From an uncultured Elusimicrobiales bacterium (GTDB lineage Bacteria; Elusimicrobiota; Elusimicrobia; Elusimicrobiales; Elusimicrobiaceae): 64,000 bases of DNA. The notes beneath the pieces were generated by a model. It made no database searches. It saw nothing but the letters and a program-made list of their open reading frames with translations, and was not told where the DNA came from. The stretch covers positions 1-64,000 of the forward strand of contig CALUXB010000002.1 in assembly GCA_944324645.1 (NCBI GenBank). Direction: 5' to 3'. The translations under genes were made by a program, and so were the position numbers. Positions 1-8,124 of the stretch are shown here, piece by piece. Every line of letters begins with the position of its first letter. The first letter of the stretch is position 1.

Positions 1-83
1 AGCCTTAGCCTTAGCCTTAGCCTTAGCCTTAGCCTTAGCCTTAGCCTTAGCCTTAGCCTTAGCCTTAGCCTTAGCCTTAGCCT
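1..83. repeat. AGCCTT hexanucleotide tandem repeat
   Basis: About 13.8 perfect copies of the hexamer AGCCTT run from the first base to about position 83, and the array may continue upstream of the window. Two plus-strand frames stay open through it, giving repeating Ser-Leu or Ala-Leu, and both end in stops just after the array. It could therefore be the 3' tail of an upstream gene or an intergenic microsatellite. The purity of the array suggests recent slippage. Confidence 0.95.
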
Positions 84-393
84 AAAAAACTAGAGATTTA
101 GAATAAAATTTAAGTTAAATTTAGAGCAAATTGGGGTTTTTTAGTTTGGAAGCTGGCTTTGGGATTTATGGGGGAAATCGCTATTTTTTAGGGAGCCAAA
201 ACCAAGCTTAGCTAGAAAACGGGGCATAGAATATTAGAGACCTGAGGGAAAAAGAGGAAAATTCCCCCTTTTTTATTTGTGGCCTTTTCCTTATTTACAA
301 CAGCGGCTTTCTCCTTAATCAAAAGGGCAGTTTTCTATAAACAAATTAGTTGTAAGAAATTAAAACAATAGGACCAGAGATAAAATAACGAAA
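84..393. other. AT-rich gap with a possible terminator
   Basis: No convincing gene. An imperfect hairpin (GGGAA at 246-250 with TTCCC at 262-266) followed by a T run could end plus-strand transcription coming through the hexamer array. Nothing else was recognised. Confidence 0.4.
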
Positions 394-1044
394 TTAGAAA
401 AGCAAAGATAACCCCACGGCAAATTCGTGGCGGACGTCGGAAGAGGCTTGTAATAACAAATTATTCCAAACCGCCGTTTCATAACTTAGGCGATATTCCC
501 CCGTCAGCAGAATTCGCCTTCCAAGAGGGGCTTGTATGCCCAGACCTGCACTCCAAACGGAACTGCGTTGGTTAAAATTGCCAAAGTCCAGATCTGGCAT
601 CTCCACCCGGTCAAACACCATTCCGCCAGCCAGCAAAAGATACATCTGCGGGCGTGTCTCCGGAGTAAAAACCCATTTGATAACCCCAGCAAAAGCATAT
701 TTTTCTAGCTTATCTATATCTTGTTGGGAAAAATCAACTGCGTGCAGCCATTGACCCTCTATACCAAAAGAGAACGCCGGGAAAATTTCTTTTAACATAC
801 GCAAGCGCACCCCCGGCATACTGCGGGAAATTGTCCAGCCTCCTCCGTCCCGCAAATTACCTACAGAACTCATTGCCGACAAAGACAGCTCCCAGCCATA
901 CAAAGGCGCTTCTTCAGATACTGGAGAAATATCCGGCGCCGCAAAAGGACGGTACACCCGATAGATTTGCCCTTGCAGGCCTATCGGTGCAAATATAAAG
1001 AAAAATACCGCCAAACACGCGGCTTTAAAAGCAAAGCACGGCAA
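394..1044 (-). CDS. Outer-membrane beta-barrel protein
   Basis: A 216-aa protein with a hydrophobic N-terminal signal segment (CLAVFFFIFAPIG, about residues 10-22) and alternating polar/hydrophobic strands. It ends in an aromatic C-terminal strand (EFAVGLSLLF), typical of small outer-membrane barrels recognised by the BAM complex. The start is TTG, with a purine-rich GAGAGA stretch shortly upstream; no better start is seen in frame. It is monocistronic. The substrate cannot be predicted. It may be a structural or adhesin-type barrel like the neighbouring barrel gene at 1658-2467. Confidence 0.65.
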   Translation of the reverse strand: MPCFAFKAACLAVFFFIFAPIGLQGQIYRVYRPFAAPDISPVSEEAPLYGWELSLSAMSSVGNLRDGGGWTISRSMPGVRLRMLKEIFPAFSFGIEGQWLHAVDFSQQDIDKLEKYAFAGVIKWVFTPETRPQMYLLLAGGMVFDRVEMPDLDFGNFNQRSSVWSAGLGIQAPLGRRILLTGEYRLSYETAVWNNLLLQASSDVRHEFAVGLSLLF

Positions 1045-1600
1045 CTTTATCTCTCACACTTAAATTCCCCGTGCTTATTTTATAAAAAGCGCTATATCTA
1101 TTTATATAACGCGTTTTAAAGCCTTTTTTTAATTCTTTTATATCAGTATTTCACTTTATCTACCGTCTAAAGTTTTGATTTTTTTACTATTTTTATCAAG
1201 CTCGGTCTAATCCAATTTTGATTATCCGGCAAATGATATTACTGCAAGAGACGCCCCCTAAAAATACAGCTCTTTCGTGTATTTACCCATTATTCCAACA
1301 AGAACTATTATGCTCAAGGTTAAGAACCGTTTAGCCTCCCCAAACGATGTCCTATAAAACTGGAAAATAACCGATTAAAAGTTACCTAAAGCATATTTGA
1401 CAAGAAGGAGCGCTGGCATTGGCGCTACATATCCATTTACAGCCGGCAGTTTCCCCCGCTTTACACCCTAAATTTCTGTTATTTCAATCCTTCCGCTTTG
1501 CTCTAGTTTCTCCCCCCACGCATCTAACAAGAAAATACCGTTTTCTTCTTAAGATTTCCCCCTCTATTTCTTGGCCTATGTGCGGGTATTTATAAAATTA
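1045..1600. other. Gene-free intergenic stretch
   Basis: About 550 bases between two minus-strand barrel genes. Stop codons are dense in all frames and no open frame looks protein-like. It should hold the promoter of the 394-1044 gene. No RNA structure was recognised. Confidence 0.5.
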
Positions 1601-1622
1601 GGGCGGCCTACACAGGCCGCCC
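1591..1622 (-). terminator. Terminator of the 1658-2467 gene
   Basis: Perfect 9-bp GC-rich stem (GGGCGGCCT / AGGCCGCCC, 1601-1622), followed on the minus strand by TAATTTTATA. It lies 36 bp after the stop codon of the barrel gene. Confidence 0.8.
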
Positions 1623-1657
1623 TTTCCCCCACAACAGCATTCTTGCGGATGAAGAGG

Positions 1658-2467
1658 TTAGAATCGTGTGCCAAAACGCAAAAAAGCGCCGTGGAATTGC
1701 AGATAATTATCTTTGCCGTAATAGCGGTTCAAATCTTCCGCTTTAACAAAGACCACCGTATAGCGGTATTCCAACGCCAGGAAAAGATCTTGGTTAAAGT
1801 TATACTGCAGCCCTAACCCGGCAAATAAATCCAGCCCCCATTTATCAGCGCTTTGAGCCGTATGCACGCCGCCTCTGTCCCCGGAAGATTTCAAACGCGC
1901 CTGTGCAGCGCCCACGCCCATAGGCACATAGACGCGCCAGCTATCCCAGGCGTTAATGGTATATTTCCCGGCCAGGGCAATGCTATGCAGACGGAAAGGA
2001 TCATATTTATAACCATTGCTGCTGCGGCCGTCCGGCGCCAACATCATATAGTCGGCACCCAGGGCAAAATGGTCGCTTATGTCCCACAATACTTGGCCCG
2101 TGGCCGCAAGCCCGATATCTGCCATACGCATCCCTTCGGTATCTTTGTTAAAACTGTGCGCCATTCCAATCCCCAGCGATACTTCCGCCCGTTTTGCATT
2201 GGCTAATGCCATTTTACTGGGCGTATAATCAGAATACTCCATCTGACTGATAACCTGTGTGCCCCCTTTGGGCGTGGTTTGAGTCTGCTCTATCACGCCA
2301 TACTGAGTGGTACCTTTTTTATTGGTCGTAGTTACATCATAGACGGTGGTCGTATCTTCTTGCACAACACGCATTTGCGGCTTAGACGCGGTAGTTTTGG
2401 TGGTATTTTGGGCAAAAGCACCAACAGACAGACATAGCACCGCCAGCACGGTTACAGATTTATACAT
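1658..2467 (-). CDS. Outer-membrane beta-barrel protein, OmpA-like barrel
   Basis: A 269-aa protein with a clear signal peptide (MYKSVTVLAVLCLSVGAFAQ, cut near residue 20). A Thr/Gln-rich, low-complexity linker follows (about 21-75), then a barrel domain of about 190 residues ending in FLRFGTRF, the terminal aromatic pattern of outer-membrane barrels. Repeated strand motifs such as LGLQYNFNQDLFLALEYRY resemble the OMP_b-brl family. GAGGGGG lies 5 nt before ATG. Monocistronic with its own terminator. The exact function is unknown; a porin or structural role is possible. Confidence 0.75.
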   Translation of the reverse strand: MYKSVTVLAVLCLSVGAFAQNTTKTTASKPQMRVVQEDTTTVYDVTTTNKKGTTQYGVIEQTQTTPKGGTQVISQMEYSDYTPSKMALANAKRAEVSLGIGMAHSFNKDTEGMRMADIGLAATGQVLWDISDHFALGADYMMLAPDGRSSNGYKYDPFRLHSIALAGKYTINAWDSWRVYVPMGVGAAQARLKSSGDRGGVHTAQSADKWGLDLFAGLGLQYNFNQDLFLALEYRYTVVFVKAEDLNRYYGKDNYLQFHGAFLRFGTRF

Positions 2468-2569
2468 ATTTTCCCCCTCATATTATTTGTATGTACTACG
2501 CTTCTTATAGTAAGAAAAGCCACAAAGGCGGTCAACGCAAAAAACAGATTAGATGTTCCCTAAGCAAAT

Positions 2570-2598
2570 TTGACAGGCGGCTTATATAATGTTAAGAT
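2570..2598 (+). promoter_or_regulatory. Promoter of rimP-nusA-infB
   Basis: TTGACA (2570-2575), 17 bp, then TAAGAT (2593-2598): a near-consensus sigma-70 promoter. The predicted start near 2605 lies just before a perfect hairpin in the leader. Confidence 0.75.
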
Positions 2599-2611
2599 AA
2601 ATTATCCCGCT

Positions 2612-2641
2612 AAAAGCGACTTGTCCAACAAGTCGCTTTTT
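2612..2641 (+). promoter_or_regulatory. Leader attenuator hairpin before rimP
   Basis: A perfect 12-bp stem (2612-2623 with 2629-2640) and a 5-nt loop, followed by a T run. It has the form of an intrinsic terminator but sits between the promoter and the rimP start at 2662. No upstream plus-strand gene needs terminating, because the neighbour is divergent. The downstream operon encodes NusA, which acts at such hairpins, so autogenous attenuation is a reasonable inference. A 5' stabilising hairpin is the alternative. Confidence 0.65.
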
Positions 2642-2661
2642 ACTTAATAGGCAGGTGTAAT

Positions 2662-3120
2662 ATGAAAGACCCCAAAACCATAGAACAAACGGTAGCCTCT
2701 GTACTAGAAGGCCAAGGCGTTGAATTGGTGGACCTAGTTATCCAAAACCAGGGCCGCAAAAAACTCTTACAGTTTTTCGTAGATAAAGAAGGAGGCGTCA
2801 CATTAGACGACTGCTCTGCTCTGACCAATCAAATAGACTCTATTTTGGAAATGGAAAACCTGATTGACGGAGCGTATATTTTGGAAGTGTCTTCTCCCGG
2901 CGTAAAACGCGTGCTCAAAAAACCACAGCACTATAAAAAGTTTATCAATGAGCGCGTGCGCGTCGTGCTGAAAACCCCGCTGGAAGGACGCGGCTTTTTC
3001 ACCGGCACGATAGCCTCTGCCGCTGACGATGAATTTGTATTGGACGACGGCACCAACAAATACCACTTTAAATACGACAATATTAAGAAAGCCAACCTGG
3101 ACCCTGTCCTGGAATTTTAA
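2662..3120 (+). CDS. rimP: Ribosome maturation factor RimP
   Basis: RimP assists late 30S subunit assembly in the cytoplasm. The 152-aa protein matches the family in length and architecture: an N-terminal alpha/beta domain with VELVDLVIQNQGRKKLLQFFVDKEGGV split by the typical turn, the conserved SPGVKRVLK segment near residue 76, and a C-terminal SH3-like domain. AGGTG precedes the ATG. It is first in an operon with nusA and infB, the common bacterial arrangement. Confidence 0.95.
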   Translation: MKDPKTIEQTVASVLEGQGVELVDLVIQNQGRKKLLQFFVDKEGGVTLDDCSALTNQIDSILEMENLIDGAYILEVSSPGVKRVLKKPQHYKKFINERVRVVLKTPLEGRGFFTGTIASAADDEFVLDDGTNKYHFKYDNIKKANLDPVLEF

Positions 3121-3167
3121 CACCACGCGTCCGTTTTAAACGGCGTATATATAAGGAGAAAAACAAA

Positions 3168-4556
3168 ATGGAAGGAACCGCTAAAGATTTAATTATGGCC
3201 CTGGAAGGGTTAGAGAGAGAAAAAAATATCAAAAGAGACGATATTTTAAAAACCATTGAAGACGCGCTGGTGTCCGCCCTGCGCAAAAACCTAGGCAAAA
3301 CCGCCCAAATCAGCGCCAAAATTGACGTAGAAACCGGCAGCATTCAGGCGTTTCAAACGCTAAACGTGGTGGAAGTCGTCACCAACCCGGAAATGGAAAT
3401 TGATGTAGAGGCCGCCAAAGCCTACCTCAAAAATCCCAAAGCCGGCGACGTGGTTACGCTGACCCAAGACGTAGAAGACTTCTCCCGCATCGCGGCCCAA
3501 ATTGCCAAGCAGGTGCTCATTCAGAAAGTGCGCGGCATTGAACGCGAAAATTTTTACAAAGAGTTTAAACCCCGCGAAGGCGAAGTAATTACCGGCTCGG
3601 TGCGCCGCTTTTCCGACCGGGATTTAATTGTGGACTTGGGCAAAGTGGAAGCGATTTTGCCGTACTGCGAACAGATTAAAAAAGAACGCTACTCCAACGG
3701 CTCTCGCGTCAAAGCTATCATTGCCAAAGTGCTCAGCCAGGCTGATTTAGCCAATATCGGCGACGACCCGGTGCTCTCCCGCTACAAATCCGCCGCGTTT
3801 AAAATGGATAAAGGGCAGCGCGGACCTTATGTAATTTTGTCACGCGCCAACGGCAAATTTTTAGAAGAGCTCTTTAAAGTGGAAGTGCCTGAAATCAGCG
3901 AAGGCATCGTGGAAATCAAAGCCGTCCAGCGCGACCCGGGCTTCCGAGCCAAAGTGCTGGTCAGCAGCATTGACCACAAAATTGACCCCATTGGCACCTG
4001 CGTGGGTATGCGCGGTATCCGCATTCGCGCAGTTATGAATGAACTGTCCGGCGAGCGTATTGATTTAATCAATTACTCCGATGATATTACCACTGTTTTG
4101 GCCAACTCTATCGCCCCGGCCAAAGCCAGCTTTGTCAAAATAGTCAGTATGAGCGAAAAGAAAGCGTTGATTATCGTGCCCGACGACCAGCTGCCCATTG
4201 CCATCGGCAAAGATTGGCAGAACATTAAACTGGCCTCCCGCTTAACCGGATGGGAATTGGAAGTAAAGAGCGAAAGCCAGAAAAATAAAGAAGCCGAGGA
4301 AGCGGCCGCCGCCACCCAGGGCACGTTAGAAGGAGTGGAAGGCATTGGTCCCAAAACGGCAGAAATCTTGCAGAAAGCCGGCTATACTTCTGTAGAACAA
4401 ATTGCTTCCGTAGAGCCGGAGCATCTGGCGGCCCTGCAAGGCATCGGGGAGAAAACAGCAGCTAAAATTATTGAAAGCGCCAAAAAACATTTAGAACAGC
4501 AGGCCGAGCAGCCCGCCGCGCAGGAGGAAGCCTATGACAACCAGGAAAACCAATAA
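3168..4556 (+). CDS. nusA: Transcription termination/antitermination factor NusA
   Basis: NusA binds RNA polymerase and nascent RNA and modulates pausing, termination and antitermination. The 462-aa protein has the N-terminal polymerase-binding domain (about 1-130), an S1 domain starting near 135 (GEVITGSVRRFSDRDLIVDL), two KH domains (about 230-345, with DPIGTCVGMRGIRI and LPIAIGKDWQNIK), and a C-terminal helix-hairpin-helix pair (GVEGIGPKTAEIL and LQGIGEKTAAKII). AAGGAG precedes the ATG. Its 3' end overlaps the start of infB by 23 bp, implying translational coupling. Confidence 0.97.
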   Translation: MEGTAKDLIMALEGLEREKNIKRDDILKTIEDALVSALRKNLGKTAQISAKIDVETGSIQAFQTLNVVEVVTNPEMEIDVEAAKAYLKNPKAGDVVTLTQDVEDFSRIAAQIAKQVLIQKVRGIERENFYKEFKPREGEVITGSVRRFSDRDLIVDLGKVEAILPYCEQIKKERYSNGSRVKAIIAKVLSQADLANIGDDPVLSRYKSAAFKMDKGQRGPYVILSRANGKFLEELFKVEVPEISEGIVEIKAVQRDPGFRAKVLVSSIDHKIDPIGTCVGMRGIRIRAVMNELSGERIDLINYSDDITTVLANSIAPAKASFVKIVSMSEKKALIIVPDDQLPIAIGKDWQNIKLASRLTGWELEVKSESQKNKEAEEAAAATQGTLEGVEGIGPKTAEILQKAGYTSVEQIASVEPEHLAALQGIGEKTAAKIIESAKKHLEQQAEQPAAQEEAYDNQENQ

Positions 4557-6780
4557 GGAAGGCGAAACCTCCGAAACCAAAAAGAAAACTTCGGCTAAAA
4601 AACCGGCGGCTAAAAAAACAACCGCCAAGAAAACGGAAACCGAGGCTAAAAAATCTGCGGCTAAGAAAACTACGGCTAAAAAAACGGAGACCGCAGCCAA
4701 AAAAACGACGGCAAAAAAGACGGCTAAACTGGGAACGGAAAAAGTAACCGACAAAGCCGCCTCCAGCCACGTAGCTGCGCAACACCACGAACAGCCCAAG
4801 CCGGCCCCAGCGCAGCAGCCTAAGCCGCAGCCTGTGCCCGTACATCACGAGCAGCCCAAGCCGGCCCCGGCGCAGCAGCCTAAGCCGCAGCCCGCGCCCG
4901 TGCACCACGAGCAGCCTAAACCGGCCCCGGCGCAGCAGCCTAAGCCGCAGCCAGCGCCCGTGCATCACGAGCAGCCCAAATCGGCCCAAGCGCAACAAAC
5001 GGCTGCGCAGGGCAAAACCGTCCGCCTAATCGGCACCGAAACGGTCAAAGATTTAGCGGAAAAGATGAATTTCAAAATTAATGACTTCATCAAAAAGTTG
5101 ATGATGTTGGGCGTTTTTGCCACTATCAACCAACGGCTGGAAAAAGATATGATGGAGCTGATTTGCTCCGAATGCGGTTTTACGGTGGAAGAAGCCCCGG
5201 CAGAACTGGACGAGCAAACCATTCATATTATGCAGGCGCAAGACGACCCCGCCAGCCTAAAGCCCAGAAGCCCGGTCATCACCATTATGGGCCACGTGGA
5301 CCACGGCAAGACCTCGCTGTTAGACGCCATTCGCAGCTCTAACGTCGTAGCGGGTGAAGCCGGCGCCATTACCCAGCATATCGGCGCGTACCGCGTACGC
5401 ACGCCGCGCGGGGAACTGACATTTTTGGATACTCCAGGCCACGAAGCCTTTACCGCTATGCGTGCCCGCGGCGCCCAGGCCACCGATATTGTGGTGCTGG
5501 TGGTGTCCGCCACCGACGGCATTATGCCCCAAACCATAGAAGCCATGGAGCACGCCAAAGCCGCCGGAGCGCCTATCATTGTGGCGGTCAATAAAATTGA
5601 CCTGCCCGGCGCCAATGTGGACCGCGTCAAACAAGATTTAGCCGCCCGCGGCCTGGTGCCGGAGGAATGGCAGGGCTCTACCATTTACGTGGAAATCTCC
5701 GCCAAGAAAAAAATTAATATTGATAAACTTTTGGAAATGATTGCCCTGCAGGCGGAAATGATGGAGCTGAAAGCCAACCCCGACCGCCTGGGCGTGGGCG
5801 TTATTTTGGAAGCCAAGCGCGACAATAAACGCGGTGTGGTAGCCACTGTGTTGGTACAAAAAGGCACGATGAAAGTGGGAGACCCGTTCATCGTAGGCAC
5901 CAGCTATGGACGTATCCGCGCGTTGATTGACGAAAACGGCCAGCGCTACCAAAAAATCGGTCCCAGCGTGCCGGCGGAAATTTTAGGCATTAACGGAGAA
6001 CCGCCGCAGGTGGGCGACACGCTCTATATTATGGAGAGCGAAAAAGAAGCCCGCTATGCCGCCGAAAAACGCAAACTAGCGCTGAAAGAAGACGTCAACG
6101 CACGCCGCACCAAACAGGTATCTTTAATGAACCTGCGCAAAGATGAAAACGGCGAAAACACCGTCAAACGCTTACCCATCGTGCTCAAGGCCGACGTGCA
6201 GGGTTCCATTGAAGCCATCAAAGACGCGCTGCTGCGTATTCCGTCTGACGAAGTGGAGCTGGATATTATTCTCTCCGCGCCGGGCAATATCAATGAGTCC
6301 GACATCTTGCTTGCCAAAGCCAGCAATGCCGTCGTCATCGGCTTTCACGTGGACGTAGAGCACAAAGCCCAGGCCGAAGCCGAAAGAGAAGGCATTGAAA
6401 TACGCCTCTACACCATTATCTTTGAACTTTTGGAAGATATCAAAGCCGCTATGGAGGGCTTGTTAGAGCCCGATGTGGTGGAAGTGTCCTTGGGCAAAGC
6501 CACCATCAAAAAAGTGATGCGCTTAAGCTCCGGAATTATTTCCGGCTCACTGGTGGAAAGCGGCAAAATGGTGCGCGGCGCGGAAGTGAAAGTGCTGCGC
6601 GGCACAGAAGTCGTAGGCACCGGCAAAATAGGCGGCCTGAAACGCTTCAAAGACGATGTTAAAGAAGTGGAAAAAGGCTTTGAATGCGGCATTTTGGTGG
6701 AAGGTTTCAAAGGAGTACAAGAGGGAGATGTCATTGAGTGCATTAAGCACGAAAACGTCACCCGCCGCATTAAGATGTAA
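4534..6780 (+). CDS. infB: Translation initiation factor IF-2
   Basis: GTPase that delivers initiator tRNA to the 30S subunit. The 748-aa protein begins with a Lys/Ala-rich tail (about 1-75), then Pro/Gln/His-rich 20-residue repeats (about 84-155). An IF2-N domain follows (about 165-215), then the G domain with GHVDHGKT (near 252), DTPGHEAF (near 298) and NKID (near 353). Domains II, III and IV end at RRIKM. The start lies inside nusA, preceded by GGAGGAAG. The 3' end of the gene, including the terminator, is duplicated downstream. Confidence 0.97.
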   Translation: MTTRKTNKEGETSETKKKTSAKKPAAKKTTAKKTETEAKKSAAKKTTAKKTETAAKKTTAKKTAKLGTEKVTDKAASSHVAAQHHEQPKPAPAQQPKPQPVPVHHEQPKPAPAQQPKPQPAPVHHEQPKPAPAQQPKPQPAPVHHEQPKSAQAQQTAAQGKTVRLIGTETVKDLAEKMNFKINDFIKKLMMLGVFATINQRLEKDMMELICSECGFTVEEAPAELDEQTIHIMQAQDDPASLKPRSPVITIMGHVDHGKTSLLDAIRSSNVVAGEAGAITQHIGAYRVRTPRGELTFLDTPGHEAFTAMRARGAQATDIVVLVVSATDGIMPQTIEAMEHAKAAGAPIIVAVNKIDLPGANVDRVKQDLAARGLVPEEWQGSTIYVEISAKKKINIDKLLEMIALQAEMMELKANPDRLGVGVILEAKRDNKRGVVATVLVQKGTMKVGDPFIVGTSYGRIRALIDENGQRYQKIGPSVPAEILGINGEPPQVGDTLYIMESEKEARYAAEKRKLALKEDVNARRTKQVSLMNLRKDENGENTVKRLPIVLKADVQGSIEAIKDALLRIPSDEVELDIILSAPGNINESDILLAKASNAVVIGFHVDVEHKAQAEAEREGIEIRLYTIIFELLEDIKAAMEGLLEPDVVEVSLGKATIKKVMRLSSGIISGSLVESGKMVRGAEVKVLRGTEVVGTGKIGGLKRFKDDVKEVEKGFECGILVEGFKGVQEGDVIECIKHENVTRRIKM
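4783..4999 (+). repeat. 60-bp minisatellite inside infB
   Basis: Units start at 4783, 4843, 4903 and 4963 (the last partial). Each encodes a 20-residue block beginning [15 protein letters not shown]. The copies are nearly identical. They lie in the variable N-terminal linker of IF-2, where length change is tolerated. Confidence 0.9.
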
Positions 6781-6794
6781 GTTTTAGCCGCTTA

Positions 6795-6822
6795 AAACCC
6801 CGCTGACAAGGCGGGGTTTTTT
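6795..6822 (+). terminator. infB terminator, copy 1
   Basis: AAACCCCGC / GCGGGGTTTTTT hairpin directly after infB. Ends the rimP-nusA-infB operon. Confidence 0.9.
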
Positions 6823-6929
6823 ATGCACAAGCGGGGAAGGATTCAAAGGAGTACAAGAGGGAGATGTCACTCAAGTGCATTAAGCACGAAAACGTCACCC
6901 GCCGATAAAGATGTAATTTTGAGCCGCTT

Positions 6930-6958
6930 AAAACCCCGCTGACAAAGCGGGGTTTTTT
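6930..6958 (+). terminator. infB terminator, copy 2
   Basis: Same CCCCGC / GCGGGG stem and T run in the second tandem copy. Confidence 0.85.
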
Positions 6959-7065
6959 ATGCACAAGCGGGGAAGGCTTCAAAGGAGTACAAGAGGGAGA
7001 TGTCACTCAAGTGCATTAAGCACGAAAACGTCACCCGCCGATAAAGATGTAACTTTTAGCCGCAT

Positions 7066-7094
7066 AAAACCCCGCTGACAAGGCGGGGTTTTTT
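7066..7094 (+). terminator. infB terminator, copy 3
   Basis: Same stem and T run in the third tandem copy. Confidence 0.85.
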
Positions 7095-7205
7095 ATGCCC
7101 GGATATACCAGTGTCTTTTCTCTATTTTGCGCCCGTGCTCAAGTTCCCGCTGCCGGCGGCCCTTAGGTAAAAGTTTTTCTGCGGCATTGAAAAAATTCTT
7201 TCCTC

Positions 7206-7233
7206 TTGTTTCCCGGAGGTAAATTGTTATAAT
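7206..7233 (+). promoter_or_regulatory. Promoter candidate of the DUF190 gene
   Basis: TTGTTT (7206-7211), 16 bp, then TATAAT (7228-7233). The leader then forms a 7-bp hairpin with a tetraloop (CACCGTC at 7259-7265, GACGGTG at 7270-7276) without a T run. GAGAGGG follows, 4 nt before ATG. Confidence 0.6.
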
Positions 7234-7296
7234 AAGGGTAACGGCTCGTATGCCGCGTCACCGTCAACAGACGGTGTTCAACAGCGAGAGGGAATT

Positions 7297-7650
7297 ATGG
7301 AACCCAAAAGAATTAAACTGCTTAAAATTTTCGTCAGCAGTACAGACGTCGTGGACCACGCGCTTCTCTATGAAAGCATTGTCCGCAAAGCCAAAGCCTA
7401 TGGGGTGGCGGGCGGAACCGCCATTAAAGGAGCTATGGGGTATGGCCTAAGCAGTGAGCTGCGCAACACCCGCTTTTTTGAGCTGGTGGAAAAATTCCCG
7501 GTGGTGGTGGAATTTATTGATACTGCCGAAAAAATAGAAGGTTTTTTAGAAAGCATTTTGCCTTGGCTGGAACAACAGCCCAAAGGCTGCCTAGTCAGCA
7601 CGCAAGACGTAGATGTATATCTGGCTAAAAAAGGCGACACCAAAAAATAA
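7297..7650 (+). CDS. DUF190 family protein (PII-like fold)
   Basis: A 117-aa protein matching the DUF190 family: KRIKLLKIFVSSTD at the N terminus, the conserved VAGGTAIKGAMGYG turn (about 36-49), and VVVEFIDTAEKIEGFL in the second half. Members adopt a PII-like ferredoxin fold and are often encoded beside or fused to CrcB fluoride channels, so a role in regulating fluoride export has been suggested. Here crcB lies 44 kb away (51147-51536), so the link is genomic only. Monocistronic, with its own promoter and terminator. Confidence 0.85.
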   Translation: MEPKRIKLLKIFVSSTDVVDHALLYESIVRKAKAYGVAGGTAIKGAMGYGLSSELRNTRFFELVEKFPVVVEFIDTAEKIEGFLESILPWLEQQPKGCLVSTQDVDVYLAKKGDTKK

Positions 7651-7655
7651 CTTTT

Positions 7656-7682
7656 CCCCCGCTTTTACAAGCGGGGTTTTTT
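7656..7682 (+). terminator. Terminator after the DUF190 gene
   Basis: CCCCGC, 8-nt loop, GCGGGG, then six T residues. Confidence 0.9.
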
Positions 7683-7752
7683 ACGGCAAAAACCGCGCAC
7701 AAGGGCGGGCTTTTCCTTGCCATATACCTCAAGGCGGACCGCCGCCCCAAAA

Positions 7753-7767
7753 TGCTATAATAAGTCT
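7753..7767 (+). promoter_or_regulatory. Extended -10 promoter of rbfA, predicted leaderless
   Basis: TGCTATAAT ends at 7761, and the ATG of rbfA is at 7768, exactly 6 nt later. No ribosome binding site fits between them, so transcription should start at or next to the A of ATG. No clear -35 is seen. Confidence 0.7.
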
Positions 7768-8124
7768 ATGATAGACAGAATCAAACGTTTAGAAACCCTG
7801 TTTTTGCAGGAAATTAACACTATTATTACCAAAATGACCGCAGCGGGCCACTTTGGCGGGTTTGTGACGATTACCGCTGTGCACGTGGCAAAAGATTTGG
7901 CCACCGCCAAAGTATATTTTTCCGTCTTTGGCAGCCCGGAAGATAAGAAAAAAACCCAGGAGCAGCTTTCCCTGCTGCGCAAAGAGCTTGGCGGCCTGCT
8001 GCGCCACCGGCTGCATTTAAAACGCATTCCGTCTTTTAGTTTTGAATATGACGACACGCCGGAAAAAGCCAGCCGTGTGGAAAGCATTTTTAAAGTCATT
8101 GAAAAAGAGAAAGAAAATGAATAG
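7768..8124 (+). CDS. rbfA: Ribosome-binding factor A
   Basis: RbfA is a KH-fold protein that binds the 30S subunit during 16S rRNA 5'-end maturation. The 118-aa product has the family length and motifs (INTIITKMTAAGHFGGFVTI, LATAKVYFSVFGS, LRKELGGLLRHRLHLKRIPS). A longer in-frame extension starts at 7717, but that part lies upstream of the -10 element, so ATG 7768 is preferred. It heads an rbfA-nrnA-truB-ribF operon with overlapping gene ends. Confidence 0.92.
   Translation: MIDRIKRLETLFLQEINTIITKMTAAGHFGGFVTITAVHVAKDLATAKVYFSVFGSPEDKKKTQEQLSLLRKELGGLLRHRLHLKRIPSFSFEYDDTPEKASRVESIFKVIEKEKENE

Larger units (their letters stand above)
6705..7100 (+). repeat. Three tandem copies of the infB 3' end with terminator
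   Basis: The last 76 bp or so of infB plus its terminator recur with a period of 136-137 bp, beginning at 6705, 6842 and 6978. Copies 2 and 3 share a CATT to CACTCAA type change and a deletion near the infB stop, so they are closer to each other than to the gene. They are not translated in the infB frame. The array therefore carries three intrinsic terminators in a row. Confidence 0.95.

Noticed and set aside
1..83. CRISPR array or telomere-like end
   Set aside because: Uninterrupted hexamers without spacers; an internal chromosomal microsatellite is simpler.
4468..4998. Minus-strand open frame of 176 aa
   Set aside because: It is the complement of the Lys/Pro-rich repeats of infB; low-complexity Arg/Leu composition.
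6821..7006. Small frames inside the infB tail repeats
   Set aside because: They arise from the duplicated 3' end of infB and carry no independent start signals.
7200..7296. Fluoride riboswitch before the DUF190 gene
   Set aside because: Only a simple 7-bp hairpin is present; the conserved crcB-motif sequence and pseudoknot are not recognisable.
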